A DNA stretch of 64,000 bases, taken from positions 16,045,115-16,109,114 of the forward strand of contig OX345636.1 of NCBI GenBank assembly GCA_947044365.1, written 5' to 3'. The notes under the pieces were generated by a model. That model ran no database searches. It saw nothing but the letters and a program-made list of their open reading frames with translations, and was not told the origin of the DNA. A program made the position numbers and the translations under genes. Of this stretch, positions 12,701-21,888 are shown piece after piece (position 1 is the stretch's first letter; each line of letters begins with the position of its first letter). The DNA comes from Petrosia ficiformis (taxonomy: Eukaryota > Porifera > Demospongiae > Haplosclerida > Petrosiidae).

Positions 12701-12947
12701 ATTTGCACTTCCACTCCGCCAAGTACAAGAAAAAACTGCTAATTTTGCTTTAAAGGTAGAAAAAACTGCAGCTACACATAGAGGTGTGTCAACTCCAGCA
12801 AATGTATTCCTAAATGCAGTGATGATACCAATAGAAATTTTAAAGAGTGGGTGGAATATCATTAATGGAAATGAAAGTATAGCTATAAAACGACTTCATC
12901 ATACAGCTGATCAACTCGAAGAACAAAAAAATGAGATCTGGGGATAA
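6744..12947 (+). CDS. Gene 2: Death domain - caspase-like - ApoL-like, frameshifted
   Basis: Proposed exons: 6744-7789, 9263-9318, 11385-12092 and 12224-12947, all GT-AG. Exon 1 encodes a Death domain (about residues 1-108; core LHMLWKWKKKNGSRAT) and a conserved module containing SWFNNHFLKVL and SIFEIPSCSF. Exon 3 encodes a caspase fold with catalytic His in LSHGRDG (about residue 448) and Cys in DACRGQ (about 491), so protease activity looks possible. Exon 4 is the ApoL-like tail (TGSLAAIGGSGIAILGFALA). Relative to genes 3 and 4 about 7 nt are missing near 11926-11935, shifting the frame and giving a stop at 11960-11962 before the small-subunit end. Coding resumes in another frame (LFEEVMCEGIERDMEFNTIM) to the normal donor at 12093. 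The exons sum to 2534 nt, becoming divisible by three once 7 are added. It is either a recent pseudogene, a shorter protease lacking its tail, or an assembly error. Confidence 0.8.
8497..8640. repeat. Minisatellite, about 50-bp unit, three copies (gene 2 intron)
   Basis: Units contain TTTACCTACATGTACTATCT followed by a variable GTTAGTGCTG(A/T)GCACTG part. It lies in intron 1 of gene 2. An ORF spans it only because the unit lacks stops in that frame. Confidence 0.75.
10263..10450. repeat. CACTG-family repeat fragment (gene 2 intron 2)
   Basis: Begins ACACTGTAAAAATGAATGGG and continues with sequence shared with 16904-17090 and 27146-27315, including CTATATTGACTAGT and CATGCCATAATAAA. Only the left end is clear here. 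Confidence 0.6.
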
Positions 12948-13522
12948 TATTTGAAGAATGCTAACTATAATTTAAAGTGTGAGCATATAATTTACGTAGT
13001 TGTGTATGCATGCAGTGTGAGTGGATATTAATTTTTTTAACTGACATTTACTTGTGTATTCAGTGTGATTGTATAATTACATGTATATTATTATCATAAA
13101 TTTTCACAAGGAATCTCAATTGACTTAACTGGCAAATAAATTTGATTGTATAACGTAGTATGGAATTCACAACATTACTTTGGGGGTGGCTAAATATACC
13201 GTTTACTTTATTTATCAGAATACAGTGAAAAACTACATGTACAGGCAAATAGGTTCACTGCAGTGATTAAAGTACGAGCAATATCAAGGTACTATTGTCT
13301 ATGTCAGGGTATATATACAACTAAAAGTTTTAAAAGTAAAGTAGACCTCAGTACCCTATACACAACACACGTATATCCACAAAACTGTCTTGTTCATGGT
13401 CATACTTCAACAAATTTTCTCACTCAAATACTGCTTTTTGGCTCTATTTTTTCACGGTGTTCTGATAAATAGAATTAATGGTACAGTTCAGCCACTTGAG
13501 GGTAGCCTGATGTGACCAATGA

Positions 13523-14273
13523 CTAAACCCTTACAGGAGGACTGAGCTTGTTTTTCAAAATTCTTCCCATTTCCAACACTGGTGTCTCTATTGCATATAT
13601 TTTGGCCACCGTTCACTTGCTCGACCCTAAACTTGGCTTCTTTTCCAACATGGAGTACTACTTCTACCAACTTGCTTACAGGGACTCAAAATTCCCCAAG
13701 CGCTTCGTAGGATTAATGCAATGCTCTCTCTTTTGACTGGAACTGGGCCAAACAAAATGACCCTCCTGCATGTTGGCTATGGAACGCGGATCCCAGGGCC
13801 TAAACTGGGGGGGCGGAGCACCCCAGTTTAGGTCCTGGGATTGTTAGGGATATCATCCATGTTGTTTGATTGGACAGGAACGTTCAAGTTTTAAATCGAT
13901 TTCATAAGATCAATTTCATAAGATCGATTTCACGACTAAATCAATTTTGGTCATAATCCGCGTTCCATAGTTGGCACCAGGGGATTTTACAGCAAGGGAA
14001 ATGCCTCAGCTACCCACCAGAGCACATCACATGAGCAGGGTCACAAATAGCGTGGGCGGTGAGGGGCCGACCCCCTTTTGAACCCCCATTAACATTCCCC
14101 TTATTTAGGCCAAAGGGTGGCTTAAAAACCATCAACATTTTTAGCCATTTTCATGGGCTTGTCCCTGACACCAATTACAAGCATTTGGAGTGCTTCATAA
14201 TGCTAGGAACACACTCTGAACTGTAAAGGGGTCAAATGTCACATATATGTGACATCAGTCCTCTAAGGGTTAA
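13523..14273. mobile_element. TTAA-type (piggyBac-like) element with nested MITE
   Basis: The right end reads TCCTCTAAGGGTTAA, the complement of the left ends seen at 17369 and 30590 (TTAACCCTTAGA), and the subterminal palindrome GTCACATATATGTGAC lies just inside. The left end is degenerate (TAAACCCTTACAGGAGGACT). No transposase is recognised; ORFs in it are short. A 194-bp MITE interrupts it at 13777-13970. Confidence 0.65.
13777..13970. mobile_element. 194-bp MITE with 13-bp TIRs and TTGG duplication
   Basis: Ends CTATGGAACGCGG and CCGCGTTCCATAG are perfect inverted repeats, flanked by TTGG on both sides (13773-13776, 13971-13974). The copies at 17369 and 30590 show the uninterrupted sequence, confirming an insertion. 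Inside is a strong GC-rich hairpin (CCTAAACTGGGG ... CCCCAGTTTAGG) at about 13789-13848. Confidence 0.85.
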
Positions 14274-14953
14274 ACTTTGGAAACCCTGCTATATTTCTTA
14301 CATGTATGTAGGGTTGTTGTGCAGAAGTGATTAGTTTAATTTTGTTGCTAAAGTACTCTGATTCTGTGTTGTTTTTTTCCGGTTTTGATACCCCTACATG
14401 CTATTTGCTTTAATACGTATGTAGTGCATTAATTATATGGAAGCATAGTAACTAACTTGTGTGTGTATTGTCAAATGAAATGTAAATAAGTGATAGTTTA
14501 CTTACAAATGGCTTGACCACAACAATAAAATGTAGAACATGGTACGCAAAAGGTATGTAATTAAGTGAATCCTACATATTGTAAATATACACAGTGATGT
14601 ACCCAGGATGTTTTGTGGCGATTGGAAATTGAAGGATAGTATGTAGCACACTACGTATATGGGGGCTGGGGGTATGCTGTACCAGTGAAGGGATTTACAG
14701 TAGTATACATTTATGTACATTCATTATATATTAATATTACACAAAATCATTGTCACTGACCTTCAGAAATATGTGGTACATCACAACAATGGCCTTCTTC
14801 ATTAGATAAGGTTTGGTGGAAGCTGTCTATAAATAAAATGATAAATTTTGAAAAATTATAATAAAATATCATGTACATATTCAAAATAATAAAATCATTC
14901 GAATGATTTGATAATACTAAATACTTATCATCATCCCATACAAAGGTAAGTAT
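14274..14953. other. Intergenic, no gene seen
   Basis: AT-rich stretch between two TTAA-type elements. I see no coding exon. Confidence 0.4.
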
Positions 14954-15397
14954 TTAACCCTTAGCTCTCGATGCCTACTTTTCGTGTCAGCAAAATTTAT
15001 TTATTTGTTTGCATCTTTTAAAGTTTAGCTGGATTGATTTCAAACTTTCTATGTTGATAACTAAATTAACTACAAACATTAAACAGACTACACTTAGCCA
15101 ACAGGAAGTTATTTTTAAAGTGGAAAATGGTCGAAGAAAAGTAGACTGTTTAGACATGTTTTATTACTTCTCTTGCATTTTATCAATATCACTGGTTTAT
15201 ATGATGATCATGATCAAATGTTGTCCTTTGAGTATAATTCAGATTCTTTGTAGTATAATGTCTTTGTAGCCTCTATATAACAATGCATATCATAAACAGT
15301 TTTATATAAGTTTTATAACCTTTTTAAAAACATGCATATACCTTTAATTAAGGTTGAGTATGTCACAAATTAGTGACACCCGAGTACTAAGAGTTAA
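14954..15397. mobile_element. TTAA-type (piggyBac-like) MITE, second subfamily
   Basis: TTAACCCTTAGCTCTCG at the left pairs with CGAGTACTAAGAGTTAA at the right (about 14 of 17 positions). TTAA lies at each boundary, and a GTCAC...GTGAC palindrome sits near the right end, as in the main TTAA family of this window. No transposase. Confidence 0.6.
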
Positions 15398-15891
15398 TGT
15401 TTAATTATTTGAGATAGATGTGTGAATGTATCTCAAATATGTTATTGTGATAAGATGATTGTAGAACTACAATGTAGCACACAAGATTAACAGTTCGTGT
15501 TAACAAAATTCCAGTGAAAAGATCATAAATGAAAGTAGAGCATCACATATACAATTTACATGTACATGTAGTATTCCATTATCATATAACAATAGTGTCT
15601 TCTTGTTTTTCAATACCACAGCTAGAAATATGTCTATAATTATACCAGTCTTATTGTTTAGTATAATATTATAAGTTCAGTCAATATAAAAATGAATCAC
15701 AATTTCAAACTGTTGTTCAAAAACATGCACAACAGTATGTACATAAGAACTCATTTCAATGACTTGACAAAACTGATATACATGTACAAAAATAACAGAA
15801 CAGAAGGTGAAGAGGAGACTAGTCTAACCTGTAGCTCTAACAAAAAAAAATCTACAGAGCTGGTAGGAAGAGCTATACAAAACAGTACACC
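15398..15891. other. Intergenic, no gene seen
   Basis: AT-rich. The 80-codon ORF from 15692 has low-complexity composition and no recognisable domain, so I do not call it a gene. Confidence 0.4.
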
Positions 15892-17130
15892 CTCCCTCCT
15901 CCCCCATAACAGCCACTACCATAACTATATATAATGTATGGGTAGTACCAGCTCTAGTCTTGCTGGCCACCCTGTATTTGGGAGGGTCCTGAATAACAGT
16001 GTAGTGACTCTTGTCATCGCTGCACGCAGTGTGCAGTGCCAATCAGATCATAGCAGTCACATGAAATCTAAAGGAATGTTAATTACTAGTCATCTCAGAA
16101 TGGCTAGATATTCATCAACCTGTGTCCCTAGAGCTTTCTCAAACTTTTGAACTGCAGAAAGAATTACAGAGCTTTTTGCAGGGTAAAGGTGTTCTGTGAG
16201 TGTTAAAATTTTTGCTGTTTTGAGCACACATGCATTTTCAATTATTGTATTCCTACTTGTCATGGTAAATCGACGAATCACAAGACTGTTATTTTGGACC
16301 CTACCAAATACAGGCTGGTCAGGAGAATGCTCTCTAACTACTTTGATATTGTTAATATCCTGACTCCACTAGAGTCAACAGGACCTATCCTATAAATCTG
16401 CACTAATGAAACTTTAATATCACCAAAGTGACTAACAGATTTCAGTCAGTATATTTAGGTAACAAACTTATTAATCATTCACATGTGTACAAACTATCAG
16501 CCTATAATATATATACTGGATGCTAATGGATTTTCTAATAAATAGATTACAAAATGAGTAACTTAAGAGTAGTAGCATTGAGTCATGTGTGTAATTAGTC
16601 CCAACATTGCCAGTCTAACCTCAGAGTTGACATACTGCCAATCTCACATTATCTAATTATAAAATTTCAACTTCAAGGTTCCTCAATAATATAGAAACAT
16701 TTTGAATATGTGAAACTGAAATTTTATTTATCCAGTACATTTCCATATATCTCTACCCAGATTTTGCTTTGATGATGGTGTCTTCCCACCTATTGACAAT
16801 TTGATACATTCAATAAAATTAATCTACTAATCAACTAAAAATGTGTACTTATAATAACTTTATTGTATGCAAATCACAAGAAATGTATTTATGATGATAT
16901 AATACACTGTAAAATTGAATGGGTTACTTTAACACTCATTTGATTACATGAGTTTAAATTCCTCCTGAGACTATTATATAAATCGATGCTGCTTCCTTGT
17001 CTAGCTAGGTAATGTTTTGATTTTGATCTATATTGACTAGTATATAAAGTACATGCCATAATAAAGAATGGTACATACATGTGCTGATTTTTCAAATATC
17101 TATGGAGTATGTCACATGTTTGCTATTACA

Positions 17131-17160
17131 GAGTGTCGTGGGTTCGAATCCCACCTGAGG
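17131..17160 (+). other. tRNA-like 3' half (T arm and acceptor strand), probably SINE remnant
   Basis: GGGTTCGAATCCC forms a T stem-loop with a consensus B box and is followed by a plausible 3' acceptor strand (TGAGGCA). No 5' half, A box or anticodon arm is found upstream, so this is not an intact tRNA gene. A short T-rich run near 17170-17200 follows. Confidence 0.5.
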
Positions 17161-17368
17161 CAACTCTCATTTTCATTTTTCCATTTGCCTCAGGTGTCTT
17201 TCTTCTCTCTTACTTTCATTCTTTCTACATCTCTGATAACATCATGTATAAATCATGTAGATATTTATATTAATTAGCTATTAACATATGTTGTTTTCAC
17301 AGATAATACACCACAGGTTGTACCTATATAATACTATGCTATGCATATAGCTACATTGTATTAATTAA

Positions 17369-17912
17369 TTAACCCTTAGAGGACTGATGTCACATATATG
17401 TGACATTTGACCCCTACGCAGTTCGGAATGTGTTCCTAGCATTATGAAGCACTCCAAATGCTTGTAATTTGTGTCAGGGCCAAGCCCATGAAAATGGCTG
17501 AAAACGTTGATGGTTTTTCAGCCAGCCTGTGGCCTAAATAACGAGTATGAGGGAAATTTTAAAGGGGGTGTCCCCCTGTTAATGGAGGTTTGAAGGGTGC
17601 ACAGTCCCCTTGCTCCCCACGCTGTAGAATCTGAAATCGTGGGTGTAGCCGGTGCCAACATGCAGTGGGGTCATTTTGTTTGCCACAGTTACAGTCAATA
17701 GAGGAAGAGCACTGCATTTGATTTAATCGTACAAAGCGCTTGGGGACTTTCGAGTCCCAGTAAGCAAGTTGATAGAAGTAGTACTCCATGTCGGAAAAGG
17801 AGCCAAGTTTGGGCTAGAGAAAGTGAATGGTGGCCAAAATATATGCAATAGAGATGCTAGTGTTGGAAATGGGATGAATTTTGAAAAACAAAATCAGTTG
17901 TCTAAGGGTTAA
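17369..17912. mobile_element. TTAA-type (piggyBac-like) element, 544 bp
   Basis: Bounded by TTAACCCTTAGA at the left and TCTAAGGGTTAA at the right, with TTAA on both sides. Closely related to 30590-31134 and, in opposite orientation, to 13523-14273. A 76-codon minus-strand ORF matches the equivalent ORFs in the other copies but resembles no transposase I know. Confidence 0.75.
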
Positions 17913-19560
17913 TATGTTTGTTTGGCTTGTTATGACATGTACTTTATATTAGTCAATATAGTCAAGGTCAAATGAACTGTGCATGACTTGGAAATATTAA
18001 CTCGCAGAAAAAATAAATCAGCATGGAGGAAAATATATTTGCATTGAAACTCCTATAAACAACTGAAGGTTAAAATAAACTATTACTTTTTGTTTGCAGT
18101 GTATTCACACTACTAACAAAATATTTGTGTAATTAATATAATAGTAGAGTAGTATGGTATAGTTAATAACAATTTCATCTTTAATCATATTCCTTAGCAT
18201 TATAAGTTCTTTAGTTTAGTAAATTGTTTTGTATGTTTTTGTGTCTGGTGCTGTTGAATCATCATATCACTTAAAGGTATATAAACCTTTCTATTGGTCT
18301 GCTGGATAACCTTCTGAATGACATGATATTTCATCAACTACCACAACTAATCTCAAACTATTTGTACCTGTAATATAAATGAAAATACACAAATTATTAC
18401 AAGCAATAAAGCATGTATAGTAAAAGTACATAATGTAATATAATAAGACAATTTGAGATAACTGATTTATGAAAGGTTATAATACACAGTACACGATGGT
18501 TTTTCACATCTTTTACAAAATTCCAAATCAACTACGTAGCTAAATAAAATAAAACATAGCATGAGTAATTCCCTTGAGATTAAATGCTATAATGAGGGAT
18601 TAAATTAGCATAAATCTGAATAAATCCCAGTATAAACATGGTTTGTATAGTGGAAACCACAGACAATTCTGAGACAACCTATTTTTCATGCAATGTCATG
18701 GTGGTTTCTTTTCCTAAAGCATTTCATGGTAACTCAGCTACAAGTAGGTTCAAATGTAATGACTCAACAGATTAAACCGATTTAAATTACTAAAACTCAG
18801 CTATTTGTATAATTTATAATCATTACAATAATATATTATATAAGCAGCATCAATTTACATGTAGTTAACAACTGAAATCAACACCCATTTACTAAAATGC
18901 TTTTGTAAAGACATGAAACCTAGCTATCTCTAACATATAATTGAAAAAGCATTGCTACAGTAGTACTGTAATTAGGTAGGTATAAAATATAAGTTGATTT
19001 CTACTTTCTGAATAGAACAAATGTAATATTAAACTAAAATGTATGATCAGTTTGACAAAACAGACATGGAGAAATCAGTTTAATTACTAAATAATTAAGG
19101 CACGGAATAATGAATAGTAGGTATCATACAAGCTTTAAGCTTGCTGATGACGCTTTCATGTCTGAAACCAACCACCTTATAATTTTTATAGTTCTTTGCT
19201 TTTTTTTAGTTTTTTTAACAACAGCTGCTAAGAGATACATTGTATTTTCTTTCCATTTGTCTGTGCTACTGTAGTGTATCTTTTTTTTTTCATGTACCAG
19301 ACCCAATAATTCCCTGAGCCCCCTCACATGACATAACTTTCTTAACTACAAATACAATGTCATTCATTTGTTACATTACACACATCTACATATTTCTATA
19401 TTATATAAAAATAATGACAATAATTATAATTATGTATACTGTATACAATCACCTACAAGAGGGATGGGGGTGACAAACAGGGTTATTGTGCTGTGCCTCC
19501 CATGCACTCCCACCTAAATTCAACCCTACATAATTGTGTTGTATTATATATACAAAATAG

Positions 19561-19639
19561 TTATAACACGGCCAGGTGGGCTATATCTGATTCATAAGCA
19601 TTATAATCAGATATATACTGACCAACAGGGATGTTATAA
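19561..19639. mobile_element. Palindromic MITE, copy 2
   Basis: Same family as 5372-5461, slightly shorter in the middle. It is part of copy B of the segmental duplication. Confidence 0.65.
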
Positions 19640-19710
19640 TTGGCACTTGCATAGGTGGTTGCTAAGATACATTGAATATTGCTAGGATGCCTAATTATAT
19701 CATCCTATAT

Positions 19711-20129
19711 GTAATAGATTTATCGCGAAACATCAAAGCAAACCACAGGTTTATAAAGCACCCTGTGGTCAGATATAAAACCTGCCATTGAAACAGACTA
19801 CAAGAAAACAATGCTTACCTTCTCCAAAGTTGCGACAAAAAGGTAGGAGTAGCATCAGACATCAACAAAGGTTTTGTCTTTCCTACAGCCTGAGGGTGAG
19901 GTGATTATAATTCTGATATAGCATAAGTAAGCGTGTTATAATTAATATATTTCACAAGACAGAACCGTCTGATGCTTCTCCTACCTTTTTATCGGCACTT
20001 TGGAGAAGGTAAGCGTTGTTTTCCTGTAGTCCATTTCGATGGCAGGATTTATATGACTACAGGGTGCTATATTTGCTTATAAACCTGTGGTTTACTCTGA
20101 TGTTTCGCTCTTTCAGGATATATCTATTA
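19711..20129. mobile_element. Foldback element with about 165-bp arms
   Basis: The left arm contains CGAAACATCAAAGCAAACCA and CTTACCTTCTCCAAAGT; the right arm carries their inverted counterparts (ACTTTGGAGAAGGTAAG, TGATGTTTCG). Direct repeats of MITE plus flank (19561-19700 and 20131-20250) sit on each side, so the foldback lies between two copies of the same short sequence. Confidence 0.75.
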
Positions 20130-20130
20130 C

Positions 20131-20216
20131 TTATAACATGCCCAGGTGGGCTGCATCTGATTCATAAGCATTTATAAGTGATTATAATCAGATATATACT
20201 GACCAACTGCAGATGT
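20131..20216. mobile_element. Palindromic MITE, copy 3
   Basis: Third member of the TTATAACATGCCCAGG family, with a degraded right end (ACTGCAGATGTGCAC). Confidence 0.6.
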
Positions 20217-20479
20217 GCACTTGCATAGGTGGTTGCTAAGATATATTGCAGCTGTTTTTCTAATCCAAATAATGTAACAAGGCCAGGTATTTTTCTCTCT
20301 TGAAAAATTTCAATGTTGAACAAACTGATTTCATACCGTCTTCAAGCGACAAACATATCTAAGGTTGCATTTTTGAAGTCCTTTAACGTTTTTCAAATAC
20401 ATTTCTACACAAGGTAATCCACTAAATGTGCTTTAATTAACTAAGATAGTGCAAAAAAATGAAGTTAGCAATCAAAAGT

Positions 20480-21050
20480 TATCAGTATATAGTAGCCACA
20501 CCCTTCACTTGGAGAGGAAGGTCTGGATAACCAACTTGTACAAAATGGAATGCAGAAGTAGGGTGGGGCTACTTAGCCAGTTATTGCAAGCCACTCCTGA
20601 AGTCCTTCCTGTGAACTAAAGCGTGAGTGAATGGCTGTCATTTGTCTTGCTTGTGGAGATGTGTTAAAGTTTTAAAGAGCGTTGTTTGTTGGGACAGTGA
20701 CTCTTCAAAGCGGTGTGCTACAATGGTTTTTCAGTAACACATCAAAGATCCCAGATGAACAAATGTAACAAAGACTTTTACCAAAACCTGTTGGTAGCAC
20801 ATCAAACATGTTGTTAACGGTTTCTTGTTCTTTCTTTAACTCCCTATAACCGAGAGCGCACCTTATAGCTCTTCTATATTTTTCGAGTTCCATCTCTGCA
20901 ATAATCTTTTTCATGTGTTGTATACAGGTGGAGCTTACAAGACTTTGCGGTTTGAGTGGGTGGTTAGAGCAATCTGATTGGCTGGCAATATTTCTGCGAG
21001 CTTGTACGTACAAGTCCTCCTCCAAGCCAAGGGTGTGGCTACGCTAGACT
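20480..21050. mobile_element. Second TIR element with convergent CxxC and RecQ gene starts
   Basis: GTAGCCACACCCTT...CTTGGAG at the left (about 20493) is inverted at the right (CCAAGGGTGTGGCTAC, ending about 21042). AGCAATC occurs just outside both ends (about 20468 and 21051), a probable imperfect target duplication of about 9-11 bp. It holds the start of a plus-strand ORF (MAVICLACGDVLKF then stop, ATG at 20631) opposite a RecQ fragment, the same arrangement as 1820-2591 but with different TIRs. Confidence 0.65.
20705..21025 (-). pseudogene. RecQ-family helicase N-terminal fragment, second copy
   Basis: From the ATG at 21025 the frame reads into a stretch with LGYRELKKEQETVNN followed by the Walker A box LPTGFGKSLCY, the start of a RecQ-type helicase. 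A short segment between these parts is missing compared with the fragment at 2098-2460, and all later motifs are absent. It is enclosed by the TIRs of 20480-21050 and is not functional as a helicase. Confidence 0.7.
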
Positions 21051-21054
21051 AGCA

Positions 21055-21365
21055 ATCGAAGACGCTAAGTGTGGGTGTAGGCATTGACCACTTTATACTT
21101 TCAAACACTCCTTTCCTCCAACTAACGAAGCACAATTTTAGTATCTATGACTTTGTTCGAAGGTACTCCGTCTATCTAAGTAAGTTAAAAGTCTGTGTTG
21201 TGTAGAATGAAGAATTTATGCAGCTAAGTGGAAGTGTGGGCATTGCCCTTTGAACTGCAAGCACTCATCTTACTATCTTCCTGCTGAATGCGAAGCATAA
21301 ATTTAACATCTATGGCTTTCTTAATAAGTCTTCTCTCTAGCAAAGGAAGTTAGAATCTATAGTCT
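21055..21365. repeat. Dispersed repeat R1, copy 1 (internally duplicated)
   Basis: Two similar halves (one around GAAGCACAATTTTAGTATCT, the other around GCGAAGCATAAATTTAACAT), both with TGGCTTTCTTA- or TGACTTTGTT-like continuations. Related copies: 23945-24200 and 41845-42150. No coding potential seen. Confidence 0.55.
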
Positions 21366-21783
21366 TATAAAACGGGAGAGTTCCGTTCGAACAGAGCGTG
21401 CGTGAGATCGTGTGAACGAACATGCATGCTTAGTCAAAAAAATTTAATTATGAAATCATAAAAGGTTTATATATACATTGAAAATTTGAAGCTATACGGT
21501 ATATTTATCTCTTTGGGAAACGTAACTTGAAGCAAGTTAATCTGAAAACTGAGATTATTATTACCAAATAATTATGGCAAAGAAAGGTAAAAACACAATA
21601 TAATGTTACCATAATTTATATACTGATCAGTAAATGAAGATATATACAAAAACTGATGCAAAATTGTGCAATTAACGTTTTTGCCAGTTTTAAGCAATTT
21701 TCGCATGTACTCATGGAAATAACTCAAATAAGTAAAGTAATTGTGCTTTCACAAATTCTTCGGCAAGAAAAATGTAGTGTATT
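21366..21783. other. 5' flank of the module-ApoL gene
   Basis: AT-rich. An ATG at 21574 followed by a possible donor at 21587 (ATGGCAAAGAAAG then GTAAAA) is a candidate first exon for the 21889-23667 gene. It would require an acceptor at 21915-21916 rather than 21887-21888. Not resolved. Confidence 0.3.
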
Positions 21784-21833
21784 AGATCTTACTACTATCA
21801 TCCACGAAAAAGGGTTATAAGAGAGGCAGACTT
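21784..21833 (+). pseudogene. Decayed duplicate of an exon start
   Basis: AGATCTTACTACTATCATCC and the following 30 bases repeat the start of the coding exon at 21888-21936, about 104 bp upstream, with substitutions and an in-frame TAA. It looks like a local duplication of acceptor plus exon 5' end that has lost coding capacity. Confidence 0.6.
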
Positions 21834-21888
21834 AAAATTTAGTATATTGCAAATCATTATCCCATATGTGTTGTTTGTATTGCTATAG

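Larger units (their letters stand above)
16904..18102. mobile_element. CACTG-ended transposon remnant (about 1.2 kb)
   Basis: The left end ACACTGTAAAATTGAATGGG and right end ...TTTTTGTTTGCAGTGT are inverted at their tips (ACACTG/CAGTGT), with subterminal similarity. Comparison with copy A of the segmental duplication gives the empty site: joining the two flanks restores GATATAATATTCACAC exactly, with no visible target duplication. It contains a nested TTAA-type element (17369-17912) and a tRNA-like 3' half. No transposase ORF is left. Confidence 0.7.
15892..19700. repeat. Segmental duplication, copy B (partner 2970-5520)
   Basis: Collinear with copy A but longer because it contains the insertion 16904-18102. 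Flanking sequence on both sides of that insertion matches copy A continuously. Small indels and substitutions throughout suggest an old event. Confidence 0.8.

Noticed and set aside
17131..17160. Possible tRNA gene
   Set aside because: Only the T arm and acceptor strand are present; there is no A box, D arm or anticodon arm upstream, so it is listed as a tRNA-derived remnant.
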